From assembly GCF_000709345.1 (NCBI RefSeq), contig NZ_KL448323.1, forward strand, positions 3,676,808 through 3,740,807: a stretch of 64,000 nt of DNA, read 5' to 3'. Each line of letters starts with the position of its first letter. Position 1 is the first letter of the stretch. The translations under genes and the position numbers were made by a program. The stretch is from Polaromonas glacialis (GTDB taxonomy: Bacteria > Pseudomonadota > Gammaproteobacteria > Burkholderiales > Burkholderiaceae_C). Under the pieces are notes generated by a model. The model was not told the origin of the DNA and did not search any database. It saw nothing but the letters and a program-made list of their open reading frames with translations. Below are positions 28,218-36,249 of the stretch, piece after piece.

Positions 28218-28317
28218 CAAGCATCCCGCCTTGTCATTCTTAATGCGGATTAATTAAAGCAGCAACCAGGCATCTTTGTCATGCAGGCAGCAGGAAATGC
28301 GGGCCGATGCTCCCTGG

Positions 28318-28674
28318 CTAGGACGGCCAGGTTGCCACCAGGAAGGCGACAAATACGCAAACGCCCGTCAGGCTGAGCAGCAGCACCGCGCCGGCACTGC
28401 AGTCCTTGGCCACTTCAATGGCCGGATGCCGCTCCGGATGGAGGCGGTCCAGTGCGTGCTCCAGGGCGGTATTGAACAACTCCGCGGCCAATACGAGCCC
28501 GCAGTTCATCAGCAACAGCGCCCACCAGACCATGGCGGGGCGACGCCATAAAAGAATGACCAGCACCCCGAGGGAAACAAGGACCTGTTGACGAAAGCTC
28601 GATTCACCCCGCCATGCGATGCGCACGCCCTGGCTGGCAAAACCGAGCCGGCGACTGAATGATTGATTCTTCAT
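28318..28674 (-). CDS. dgkA: Diacylglycerol kinase DgkA
   Basis: 118 aa integral membrane kinase with three membrane segments, converting diacylglycerol to phosphatidate. The conserved active-site stretch is ELFNTALEHALDRLHPE, followed by AKDCSAGAVLL. The start at 28674 (MKNQSFSRRLGFA) has GGA about ten bases upstream and gives the normal family length; an ATG at 28719 would add 15 unrelated residues. It is 100 bp upstream of the DedA-PAP2 gene on the same strand. Confidence 0.92.
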   Translation of the reverse strand: MKNQSFSRRLGFASQGVRIAWRGESSFRQQVLVSLGVLVILLWRRPAMVWWALLLMNCGLVLAAELFNTALEHALDRLHPERHPAIEVAKDCSAGAVLLLSLTGVCVFVAFLVATWPS

Positions 28675-29064
28675 GTGATGTTCCAGTTCGCGCTGCCGGT
28701 GAGACAGAAGGGGATTCATTTTGATTATGAATCAAATCCAGGCGTTAAAAATGCCTTTGGCGCTCTATAGATAAGGGGAAGCAGCTATGCTTTTTATAGT
28801 ACGCCGCACTGATGGAATATCAGGTTCTGGCGCCACCATTTGCCTGCAGAGGCTAAGCGCAAAGCAGCCTTGTCCGCATTTTTCGATGCGGTTTTTCAAA
28901 GCGTTCCGGCGGTCTGCCTTCACGGCGGGCCTTGCCCTGCTGCGGTCCGGCTTGGCCTTTGGGGGCAGGGTCGCGCTGTTTGGACAACAATACGGGCAGC
29001 CGCACCAGGCGCCCGCCTCCGGGCCGGTGCCCACCCTCACCACCTTTGCGTCACTTAAAAACCC
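28675..29064. other. Intergenic region dgkA/gshB
   Basis: This is 390 bp between divergent genes. It contains one dispersed repeat (28736-28801). Short frames on both strands (28787-29068 plus, 28765-29043 minus) lack recognisable domains or ribosome-binding sites and are not annotated. It presumably holds promoters for both dgkA and gshB, but no clear -35/-10 pair stands out. Confidence 0.5.
28736..28801 (+). repeat. Dispersed repeat copy 4
   Basis: It reads ATGCCTTTGGCGC, then a spacer, then AGCTATGCTTTTTATAGTA (28783-28801). It is a degenerate copy upstream of gshB. Confidence 0.5.
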
Positions 29065-30012
29065 ATGAACATCCTATTTATCGCCGATCCGCTGGAGTCC
29101 TTCAAGATCTACAAGGACACCACTTTTGCCATGATGCGCGAGGCGCAGCGGCGCGGCCACCGCATCAGCGCCTGCGAGCAGCAGGACCTGATGTGGCAGC
29201 GCGGCTCGCCGGTGATGGCGCATGTGCGCGACATCACGCTCACCGGCGATGCAGACAACTGGTTCGCCGAAACCGGCACGCGCGCGGTGGCGCTGAAGGA
29301 CGTCGGCGCCGTGCTGATGCGAAAAGACCCGCCGTTCGACAGCGAGTATTTCTACGCCACGCACCTGCTGGAGCAAGGCGAGCGCGAGGGCGCCCGGGTC
29401 TTTAACAAGCCACGCGCGCTGCGCGACCACCCCGAAAAACTCGCCATCATGGAGTTTCCGCAGTTCATCGGCCCGACGCTGGTGACGCGCGACGCCGAGG
29501 ACATCAAGCGCTTTCATGCCGAGCACCAGGACATCATCCTCAAGCCGCTCGACGGCATGGGCGGCATGGGCATTTTCCGGGTCGGGCCGGACGGCCTGAA
29601 CCTCGGCTCGATCACCGAGACGCTGAACCGCCATGGCGCGCAAAGCCTGATGGTGCAAAAGTTCCTGCCCGAAATCGTCAAGGGCGACAAGCGCGTGCTG
29701 GTGATCGGCGGCAAGCCGGTGCCCTTCAGCCTGGCGCGCATTCCGCAGGGCAGCGAGGTGCGCGGCAACCTGGCCGCCGGCGGCGTGGGCGTGGCGCAGC
29801 CGCTGTCCGCGCGGGATTATGAAATCGCCGAAGCGCTGGGGCCGATCCTGGCTTCGCGCGGCCTGCTGCTGGCTGGCGTCGATGTGATTGGCGACTACGT
29901 GACCGAGATCAACGTCACCAGCCCGACCTGCTTCCAGGAAATCCACGACCAGATGGGCTTTGACGTGGCGGCGATGTTCATCGACGCGCTGGAGGCCGCG
30001 CTGGCGGCCTGA
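29065..30012 (+). CDS. gshB: Glutathione synthetase GshB
   Basis: 315 aa ATP-grasp enzyme that joins gamma-glutamylcysteine and glycine to form glutathione. Signatures are MNILFIADPLESFKIYKDTT at the N-terminus, MRKDPPFDSEYFY, ILKPLDGMGGMGIFRV (ATP-grasp loop), RVLVIGGKPVPFSLARIP and EINVTSPTCFQEI. The length is normal. It converges with the amidotransferase gene after 18 bp. Confidence 0.96.
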   Translation: MNILFIADPLESFKIYKDTTFAMMREAQRRGHRISACEQQDLMWQRGSPVMAHVRDITLTGDADNWFAETGTRAVALKDVGAVLMRKDPPFDSEYFYATHLLEQGEREGARVFNKPRALRDHPEKLAIMEFPQFIGPTLVTRDAEDIKRFHAEHQDIILKPLDGMGGMGIFRVGPDGLNLGSITETLNRHGAQSLMVQKFLPEIVKGDKRVLVIGGKPVPFSLARIPQGSEVRGNLAAGGVGVAQPLSARDYEIAEALGPILASRGLLLAGVDVIGDYVTEINVTSPTCFQEIHDQMGFDVAAMFIDALEAALAA

Positions 30013-30030
30013 ACCAGGCCATCGCGGCGT

Positions 30031-30828
30031 TCAGGCGTCGAGCAGCACGCCGCCCTCGAACACCTTCAGTTCGCCCGGCGCAAAGGCCGTCCAGCTCTCG
30101 TTGGTCGTCAGCGGCGCAGTGACCACCACGGCGACGCGGTCGGTCGGCTGGGTGTGCTCTTCAAAGTTCACGCTCACGTCCTCGTCGCTCAGCGTGGCGT
30201 TGGCGAACGGGTGGCGCCGCTCCACATACACCAGCTTGGTCGAGGCGTGCGCCCACAGCGCCTGGCCGTTGCTCAGCAGGAAATTGAAGGTGCCGTGTTT
30301 TGCCGCCTGCGCCGCCAGTTCGCGCAGCGTCAGCGTCAGTTCGCGCACGCTGGGCACGTCGGCATGCGACTTGGCCAGCTCCTGCATGATCCAGCAAAAC
30401 GCGCGTTCGCTGTCGGTGGTGCCGACCGGCCGGAAGCTGCCGTGCAGGCGCGGCGCAAAATCGACCAGGTTGCCGTTGTGCGCAAACACCCAGTAGCGGC
30501 CCCACAGTTCGCGCACGAAGGGGTGGCAGTTTTCCAGCGCCACCCGGCCCTGCGTGGCCTTGCGGATGTGCGCAATCACGTTGCGGCTCTTGATCGGGTA
30601 GCGGCGGATCAGCTCGGCCACCGGCGACTCGCAGGCCGGCAGATGGTCGACGAAATGGCGCAGCCCCTTGCCATCGCCGGCCCCGTCCACGGCGCTGTCG
30701 CCCTCGAAGAAAGCGATGCCCCAGCCATCGGCATGGTCGTCGGTGCGGCCGCCGCGCTGCGCGAAGCCGCGAAAGCTGAAGGTCACGTCGGTGGGCGCGT
30801 TGCAGTTCATGCCTAACAGCTGGCACAT
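30031..30828 (-). CDS. Class II glutamine amidotransferase, YafJ-like
   Basis: 265 aa Ntn-type amidotransferase with the catalytic Cys directly after the initiator Met (MCQLLGMNCN). Other active-site stretches are GWGIAFFEG, VIAHIRKATQG, HPFVRELWGRYWVFAHNGNL and TDSERAF. It has no fused synthase domain, so the acceptor substrate is unknown. It begins 3 bp after the MFS exporter gene stop, an operon-like coupling. Confidence 0.9.
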   Translation of the reverse strand: MCQLLGMNCNAPTDVTFSFRGFAQRGGRTDDHADGWGIAFFEGDSAVDGAGDGKGLRHFVDHLPACESPVAELIRRYPIKSRNVIAHIRKATQGRVALENCHPFVRELWGRYWVFAHNGNLVDFAPRLHGSFRPVGTTDSERAFCWIMQELAKSHADVPSVRELTLTLRELAAQAAKHGTFNFLLSNGQALWAHASTKLVYVERRHPFANATLSDEDVSVNFEEHTQPTDRVAVVVTAPLTTNESWTAFAPGELKVFEGGVLLDA

Positions 30829-30831
30829 GGT

Positions 30832-32316
30832 CTAGTCTCCGGTGGAAGAAGGGGCGGGCGGTATGCGAAGCTGCATTGCTGCCGCCATGGCGACCACGCA
30901 CAGCGCGGCCAGCATCAGAAAGGATTCATTGAAAGCGGCCAGCCGCGCCGGGCTGCTGGCGGCCACCGCCAGCGAATCGCCATGCGCGGCCAGCCGCCAT
31001 TCGAGCACGATGCCGCACAGGCTCACGCCAATCGCGCCGCCCAGCATGCGCACGAAGCTGATCGCGCTGGCGCCCTGCGACACCAGTTCCCGGGGCAGCG
31101 GCCGCAGCGAGCCCAGGTTGAGCGACGGCAGGATGAAGCCCAGCCCGATGCGCCCCAGCGTCGCCCACAGCGCCAGCAGCCACAGCGCCGAACTCAGCGT
31201 CAGCGTCATCATCAGCGCGAACGACACGGCCAGCAGCCCCAGGCCGACGGTGACCAGCAGCCAGGTCGGCTGCCGGTCGGCCAGGCGGCCGACGATGGCA
31301 ATCGTCGCGGCCAGCACGATGCCGGCGGGCAGCAGCACCGTTCCGGCATGCGAGGCCGACAGGTTCAGGCCCAGCTGCATGTACACCGGCAGCAGGTAGG
31401 TCGAGCCGAACAGCGCCGTGCCGTAGATGAAGGCCACCACGCTGCCCATGGCGAAAGGCCGGTTGCCGAACAGCGCCAGGTTCATCAGCGGCTCCCGGCC
31501 GGTCGCCAGCATGCGCCGCTGCCAGCCGATGAAGCCGGCCAGCAACGCCAGCGCGGCGCCCAGCAGCAGGGCAGCCTGCAGCGGGTGGCTGCCCTGGCCC
31601 TGCAACGCGACCATGCCATTGAGCAGGCACAGCGTGCCGGCGCCCGCCAGCAGCATGCCGCGCCAGTCGATCATCTGGCCCGTGCGGTCGGCCGCCACGC
31701 CGCCGGGCGCGCTGTCGGGCACATAGCGGTAGGCCATCCACAGCGACAGCAGGCACAGCGGCACGACCATGAAAAAAATCGAGCGCCAGCCGAGCGCGTC
31801 CACCAGCACCCCGCCCACGCTCGGGCCGAGCGCCGGCGCCAGCACCACGCCCATGCCGAACAGCCCGCTGGCCCGGCCCTGCTCGTGCGTGCCGAAGGCG
31901 CGCATGATGATGATCGCCGCGATCGGCTGCACCACGCCGGCCGCCACCCCCTCGGCCACGCGCGCGGCCAGCACCAGGCCAAAGTCGCCGGCCAGGCCGC
32001 CGCCGATGCCGCCGGCCATCAGCAGCAGCATGCTGCCGGCATAGGTGCGCCGGTAGCCGTAGCGCGCCAGCAGCCACGGCGTGGTCAGCATGGCCACCGT
32101 CATGGCGACCATGAAGCCCGACGTGACCCACTGCGCCCGGCCCTGGCCGAGCGCAAAGTGCCGGCTCATGTCGGGAATCGCCACGTTGACGATGGTCGAC
32201 GACATGATCGACGCCATCGTGCCGACCATCACGGCGATCAGCAGCAGCCAGCGGTAGCGCGCACCGAAGCGCGCCTGCAGGGCGGCGATGGACGATGGCG
32301 GGTGCTGGGCGTTCAA
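30832..32316 (-). CDS. DHA2-type (EmrB/QacA) 14-TM MFS exporter
   Basis: 494 aa with about 14 hydrophobic segments. It carries the DHA2 signatures TIVNVAIPDMSRHF in TM1, LARYGYRRTYAGSMLLLM in the loop 2-3 region, and GPSVGGVLVDALGWRSIFFM (antiporter motif C). It probably exports hydrophobic drugs using the proton gradient; the substrate is not predictable. No membrane fusion (EmrA) partner is adjacent. The glutamine amidotransferase gene follows immediately. Confidence 0.88.
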   Translation of the reverse strand: MNAQHPPSSIAALQARFGARYRWLLLIAVMVGTMASIMSSTIVNVAIPDMSRHFALGQGRAQWVTSGFMVAMTVAMLTTPWLLARYGYRRTYAGSMLLLMAGGIGGGLAGDFGLVLAARVAEGVAAGVVQPIAAIIIMRAFGTHEQGRASGLFGMGVVLAPALGPSVGGVLVDALGWRSIFFMVVPLCLLSLWMAYRYVPDSAPGGVAADRTGQMIDWRGMLLAGAGTLCLLNGMVALQGQGSHPLQAALLLGAALALLAGFIGWQRRMLATGREPLMNLALFGNRPFAMGSVVAFIYGTALFGSTYLLPVYMQLGLNLSASHAGTVLLPAGIVLAATIAIVGRLADRQPTWLLVTVGLGLLAVSFALMMTLTLSSALWLLALWATLGRIGLGFILPSLNLGSLRPLPRELVSQGASAISFVRMLGGAIGVSLCGIVLEWRLAAHGDSLAVAASSPARLAAFNESFLMLAALCVVAMAAAMQLRIPPAPSSTGD

Positions 32317-32335
32317 GCGCGGTCCAGGCCGGGCG

Positions 32336-32527
32336 TCAGTTTCTCGGTTCCGACCAGAGCTTGCCGCCGGTGGCCCAGTTGCCGGGCTGAATGTCGGTGA
32401 TCAGGACATCGACCGAGTCCGGCTGCCCGCCCAGGATTTCGACGCTGACGCGGGTGATCGCCTCGACCAGCTTTTTCTTCTGCTCCGGCGTGCGGCCTTC
32501 GAGCATTTCGACGTGGTAAGTGGGCAT
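32336..32527 (-). CDS. 4-oxalocrotonate tautomerase-like protein
   Basis: 63 aa. Removal of Met exposes the catalytic Pro1 of the tautomerase superfamily (MPTYHVEMLEGRT). The following helix EQKKKLVEAITR and the strand-turn VDVLITDI fit the family, as does the WATGGKLW tail. The start at 32527 has AGAAGGA five bases upstream; a longer frame to 32590 lacks support. The substrate is unknown. It is transcribed toward the MFS exporter gene, 19 bp apart. Confidence 0.85.
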   Translation of the reverse strand: MPTYHVEMLEGRTPEQKKKLVEAITRVSVEILGGQPDSVDVLITDIQPGNWATGGKLWSEPRN

Positions 32528-32631
32528 GGTTTTCCTTCTGATGGATGAGGCTGGTTTGGCCGGCGGCGCCGACGTGCGCAAGCTGTGCATTATTCCGTGT
32601 CTGGCCGTGCGCCGCTGCGGGGCAGGTATTT

Positions 32632-32692
32632 TTTAACGAAAAAGGCCTTTTGCGCATATTCCGTCTGCGCTGGTAGCTATTGTTTTAATAGC
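32632..32692 (+). repeat. Dispersed repeat copy 5 (full-length type copy)
   Basis: A good reference copy: AAAGGCCTTTTGCGCATATT, then CCGTCTGCGCTGG, then AGCTATTGTTTTAATAGC (32674-32691). It lies between the tautomerase and the Mrr-like gene and ends 12 bp from the Mrr-like stop codon. Confidence 0.75.
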
Positions 32693-32704
32693 GTTGACTT
32701 TTGG

Positions 32705-33547
32705 TCACCCGCATCGCTCCACCTCGCGCGTGCCCCGGCAGCGGTCCTGCGCATAGCGGCTGCAGCCCCAGAACTGCCTGCCCGCATTGGCGCCGCTGCG
32801 CGCCTGGCGCAGCACCATGGCCGCGCCGCAGACCGGGCAGTCCGGCGTGGGCAGGTCGGCCGGTCGTGTTGCCGCCGGGCCGCTGCCGGCCTGCGCGCGG
32901 ATGCCGCGCAGCAGGCTGCTTCCGTTGATCAGGTTCAGCGCAAGGCCGTCGGCAAAGCGCACGGCGTCTTCGGTGAACTCGCCCGAGGTGACGACAAAGC
33001 CGCCAGCCGCGCCGTGCGCCGCCATGACGCCATACAGCTCGCGCACCGGCTGCACGCCGACGCGCAGCGCGCGCCAGTGCTTGCATTGCACCAGGTGGCT
33101 GCCGTCGTCGCCGTGCAGCACTACGTCCACGCCGCCATCGGCGCCGCCGCCGCCGTTGTCGGTCACGCCGTAACCCTGGCGCCGGAAGTATTCGCCGACC
33201 AGGATTTCGAACTCCTGCCAGCTCATGGCGTCAAGGGCGTCAGGGCGGCTGGCAGCAGCCGCATGCAGCCGCGCGGCCTTGCCCCGCCGCAAGGCCGACA
33301 GCAGCGCGCCGATGCCGAACCACAGCGGCAGCAGGTATTGCCCGGCCAGCGCCAGCCCGTGCGCCACCGCTGACAGCACGAAGCCTCCCATCTGCCCCGG
33401 CTGCGCGGTGCCCGGCAGCGGCTTTTGCGCCACGCTGTGCAAACCCGCATAACTGATCACCGCCAGCGCCAGCCCCAGCCACCAGGGCAGGCGCGCGGCC
33501 AGCCCGATCAAGGCCTTGGGCCAGCCCTGCTTTTCACGTAACTCCAT
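32705..33547 (-). CDS. Membrane-anchored Mrr-type restriction endonuclease
   Basis: 280 aa. Two membrane helices lie near the N-terminus (about 15-40 and 55-80). An Mrr-type PD-(D/E)xK nuclease domain follows, with the catalytic core GADGGVDVVLHGDDGSHLVQ then CKHW. A topoisomerase-type zinc ribbon (CPVCGAAMVLRQARSG, with CSRYAQDRC) ends the protein. It may cut foreign or modified DNA near the membrane; this is inferred. It is a single gene with no methyltransferase adjacent, consistent with Mrr-like modification-dependent enzymes. Confidence 0.85.
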   Translation of the reverse strand: MELREKQGWPKALIGLAARLPWWLGLALAVISYAGLHSVAQKPLPGTAQPGQMGGFVLSAVAHGLALAGQYLLPLWFGIGALLSALRRGKAARLHAAAASRPDALDAMSWQEFEILVGEYFRRQGYGVTDNGGGGADGGVDVVLHGDDGSHLVQCKHWRALRVGVQPVRELYGVMAAHGAAGGFVVTSGEFTEDAVRFADGLALNLINGSSLLRGIRAQAGSGPAATRPADLPTPDCPVCGAAMVLRQARSGANAGRQFWGCSRYAQDRCRGTREVERCG

Positions 33548-33680
33548 GACTCACTTCTCTTTTGTCTTTTGTCTTTTTGCGCTGTGTTCTAGCCATGGTT
33601 TCGTTTTTTAGCCATGTGGGCCGCCGCTGGTTGCGGCGGATTTTGCACGAGGGTGGTGGAAAGGGGCAGAGCTTGGACCG

Positions 33681-34388
33681 TTAAAGCAGCGTGAATCCGC
33701 GCAAAGCCGCCTTGAGTTTATTCAGTCGGTTCTGGCTCGCCGAATCGCCTGGCAGGTGTCCGGACAGGGTGGATTCAAAGTCCGCGCTGGCAAACAATGC
33801 CGCAAACTCCTGCGCCAGATACCTGCGCAAGACGGCGGGCATGGCGCGGCATTCGTCCAGCAATTCAGGGCGGCGGTCAGCGACGGTGATGATGTCTTCC
33901 ATGTCATGGCTGCCCAGAAAGTCGGGTTGGCCGCTGGCGTCTTTTCCCCGGTCCTTGAAAGCCTCCAGCTTGGTGGCAATAAAAACGGGCGCTGCAATCA
34001 GCCGGATTTTCAAGCCTGATCCAAGCGCTACCGGCTGCGCCGTGGCAACAGCCAGCGGATACCAGCGGTTTGCAAAGCCCAGAATGTCCTTGACAGTGGG
34101 CATGACGTCGAGCGTCACGTTTTTGTAAACCCAGCGGCAGATGGGAGCGCCTGGCCGCATGTCTTTGCTGAAACCCTGCGCGCGTATGCGATGTTCGATA
34201 GCGTGGTAGTCATGCACGGTCAGCGCCTGGGCCACGATGGCCACGTCTTCTGTAATCCGGATCCGGTCGGGCCTGGGTTGCGTGAGCAGCAGACCCGTGG
34301 CGCAGCCGCCGACGAACACCACGTCATCGCACACCGGCCCCAGCACGTGGGCCACCAGTTCCAAAATGGCAAGGTTGGGGTTGGTCAA
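33681..34388 (-). CDS. AbiEii-like nucleotidyltransferase with altered DxD
   Basis: 235 aa soluble protein of the nucleotidyltransferase fold used by AbiEii/TglT-type toxins. The GG motif is VFVGGCATGLLL. The metal-binding position reads TEDVAIV, where relatives as I recall have D-V-D, so the second Asp appears to be Ala. RLIAAPVFIATKLEAFKDRG and HDMEDIITVAD are the family's later motifs. The start is TTG at 34388, with GAGG seven bases upstream. It follows its regulator by 9 bp. It is a possible toxin or a catalytically weakened derivative. Confidence 0.7.
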   Translation of the reverse strand: MTNPNLAILELVAHVLGPVCDDVVFVGGCATGLLLTQPRPDRIRITEDVAIVAQALTVHDYHAIEHRIRAQGFSKDMRPGAPICRWVYKNVTLDVMPTVKDILGFANRWYPLAVATAQPVALGSGLKIRLIAAPVFIATKLEAFKDRGKDASGQPDFLGSHDMEDIITVADRRPELLDECRAMPAVLRRYLAQEFAALFASADFESTLSGHLPGDSASQNRLNKLKAALRGFTLL

Positions 34389-34397
34389 TGTGATGCC

Positions 34398-34952
34398 TCA
34401 AGCAAGCCGCTCTTCCAGCAAGGCACGGGCCAGCACACGTTCGCGCGCCTGCCCCATGCGCAGTGCATCAAACAAGGCCAGCAGTTCGTACAGGGCCGGG
34501 TCGGCCTGCGCGGCAATCGGTAGTTTGGGATAGAGCGGCAGCAGGGTGCTGCCGCGTACCGGGCCGTCGGGGTGCGGCCACACGGGCGGCAGCTCATCGG
34601 CAAACAGCAGCCTGGACTTGAGCGGCTCCACCGCATGCGCCGTGGGGAAACCCACGGTCATTTCACCCCGCACAGCGGGAAAGAAATACGGCGCGCCCTG
34701 CAGCACCAGCGGTCGAAAGGCCGGCATGACCAGCGCGGGCGCGCCATTGATTTCTGTCAGCAATCGGGCGCTGGTCAGGCGCGTGATGCAGGCATGCGCC
34801 TCGAACTGGGACATCTGCATCGCCTGGGCCAGCTGGACGTAAGGCATTTTTTGACCCGCCAGACAGACCAGCTTGAACGCCATGGCCAGGTCTTGCGGCT
34901 TGAGCGACCACTGGGCATGGCCAAGGCGGGATTTGATTCCTGAAGAACTCAT
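34398..34952 (-). CDS. Putative regulator/antitoxin partner of nucleotidyltransferase
   Basis: 184 aa. A winged-helix-like N-terminal half (KPQDLAMAFKLVCLAG, PYVQLAQAMQMSQFEAHACI, RLTSARLL) is followed by a region with FPAVRGEMTVGFPTAHAV and DPALYELLALFDALRMG. It resembles regulators that, as I recall, precede AbiEii-like nucleotidyltransferases. The inner start at 34952 (MSSSGIK) is used; the ATG at 34982 lies within the tandem operator repeats. The gene pair structure and the palindromic repeats upstream suggest autoregulation. Confidence 0.65.
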   Translation of the reverse strand: MSSSGIKSRLGHAQWSLKPQDLAMAFKLVCLAGQKMPYVQLAQAMQMSQFEAHACITRLTSARLLTEINGAPALVMPAFRPLVLQGAPYFFPAVRGEMTVGFPTAHAVEPLKSRLLFADELPPVWPHPDGPVRGSTLLPLYPKLPIAAQADPALYELLALFDALRMGQARERVLARALLEERLA

Positions 34953-34962
34953 GTCCTGGATT

Positions 34963-34989
34963 ATGCAATATGCAATATGCAATTTGCAT
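34963..34989. promoter_or_regulatory. Tandem ATGCAAT operator-like repeats
   Basis: Three head-to-tail copies of ATGCAAT (34963-34983) run into an inverted TTGCAT, making the palindrome ATGCAATTTGCAT at 34977-34989. They lie 11 bp upstream of the regulator start. The arrangement is typical of a self-repressed two-gene unit. Confidence 0.55.
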
Positions 34990-34990
34990 A

Positions 34991-35506
34991 TTAATTGTTC
35001 GTCATTCGCGAATGGCGAATGACGAATGGGTGGTGATTCCAGCCCGCGCCAGCCGCTTCGCGTTTGCGGCTCAGCGCCTTCATGGCGTCCACGACCTTCA
35101 TGGTTTCCACGCTGACGGTGGTCACGCGCGCCAGCAGGTCGATCACCTTGTCCTTGTAGTCGGCAAAGCGGTAGCTGTCGAATTGCGCGCGAATCGTCGG
35201 GTCCTTGGGCTTTTTTTCCTTGTACTGGTCCAGCACCCAGTCGAGCGCGCAGCGGTTGCCCAGCTTGTGGCGCCAGGCGGCGGGCGGCATGCGCAGCTCG
35301 TGCAGCAGCGCGCCATCGACGGCAATGTTGGTTTTGGTGGCGGTCTTGAGCGGGTATTCGGCCAGAAAGATCAGGCCCTGCTGCTTGCCCCAGGCCTTGA
35401 GCAAGTCCTTGAAGGCCACTCGCACAATGGTTTCGCGCTGGCTGCCACTGGCTCTTTTGATGATGTCGAGTTGCTTGAGGTAGTCGTTGATCAGTAGCTG
35501 GCTCAT
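34991..35506 (-). pseudogene. Internally deleted type ISP restriction-modification remnant
   Basis: 171 aa frame whose first 75 residues (RASGSQRETIVRVAFKDLL, FLAEYPLKTATKTNIAVDG, LLHELRMP) look like the N-terminal nuclease-domain start of large type ISP or helicase-methyltransferase proteins. The next 80 residues (KLGNRCALDWVLDQYKEK, RFADYKDKVIDLLARVTTV, SVETMKVV) look like their extreme C-terminus. More than a thousand residues between would be missing, joined in frame at about MP/PAAW. Helicase and methyltransferase motifs are absent, so the product cannot act as the parent enzyme. The similarity is from memory of the family. Confidence 0.7.
34998..35026. other. Perfect 12-bp hairpin at 3' end of ISP remnant
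   Basis: TTCGTCATTCGC and GCGAATGACGAA form a perfect inverted repeat around the loop GAATG, overlapping the last codons of the remnant. There is no clear U-tract. It could be a terminator or a small palindromic element. Confidence 0.5.
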
Positions 35507-35567
35507 GGGGTTCCCTGTTGGGCTGGATTTTAGGCGGCGTCCAGCGCCTGAATCAGGGAATTTATGA

Positions 35568-35625
35568 CTAAATACGGCTTGTTCGCATGCTGCGCGGGCG
35601 CAGGCAGCTATTTTATTGGTAGCGC
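35568..35625 (+). repeat. Dispersed repeat copy 6
   Basis: TACGGCTTGTTCGCATGCTG, then GCGGGCGCAGGC, then AGCTATTTTATTGGTAGCG (35607-35625). It ends one base before the stop codon of the arsA fragment. Confidence 0.65.
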
Positions 35626-35626
35626 T

Positions 35627-36178
35627 TCAGGCTTGACCGGAAGCCGCCAGCGCCCCCAGCGCCGCCACGCCCACCGGCGGCTCGGGCAGCCACGGCAGCA
35701 CGAAGGTGCGGCGTGCCAGGCCGCTGGCGATGCGCGCGGTCTGGCGGTGTTCGCCGGCCAGCCGGGCCAACAGCTGCGGATCGGTCGTGCCGGTGGCGGC
35801 GATGCTCTTGTTGATGACCCAGGCCCACGGCTCGATCTTCGCGCGGCGCAAGTCCTCCTGCAGGGCGGCGGCCTGGCTCACGGGCGTGGCTTCGGGCAGC
35901 GTGACCAGGATGACGTGCGTCATCGACGCGTCCTGCAGACGCATCAGCGGCGTGATGAGGTGGACCGCGTTGGACGTGCCTTCGTACTGCTGCAGCATCT
36001 GCCGGTGGTAGGCGCCGGTGGCGTCCATCAGCAGCAGGCTGTGGCCGGTGGGCGCGGTGTCGAGCACCACGAAGGCGTAGCGCGCCTCGTTCACCACGCG
36101 GCTGAAGGCATGGAACACGGCGACTTCCTCGGTGCAGGGCGACTGCAAATCCTCCAGCAGCAGCGCCCGGCCACTGGG
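35627..36178 (-). pseudogene. arsA C-terminal fragment
   Basis: The open frame of about 183 codons matches the end of bacterial ArsA, the ATPase of arsenite efflux: SPCTEEVAVFHAFSRVV, VVLDTAPTGHSLLLMDATG, TLPEATPVSQAAALQEDLRR and ARRTFVLPWLPEPPVG. A stop codon at 36179-36181 cuts the frame directly before PSGRALLLEDLQ, so the first ATP-binding half and the P-loops are missing. No arsB, arsD or arsR is nearby. It is a remnant, unless re-initiation at TTG 36148 yields a short protein. Confidence 0.8.
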
Positions 36179-36249
36179 TTAGAGTTCGCCACGGCGGTCA
36201 AAAAAAAACACTCTTCACGCGCCCGCCGCAGCCCGCCCCAAGGAAAACC

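Noticed and set aside
28787..29068. 93-codon plus-strand frame and its antisense 92-codon frame in the dgkA/gshB gap
   Set aside because: No domain, no ribosome-binding site and overlap with a dispersed repeat and gshB start.
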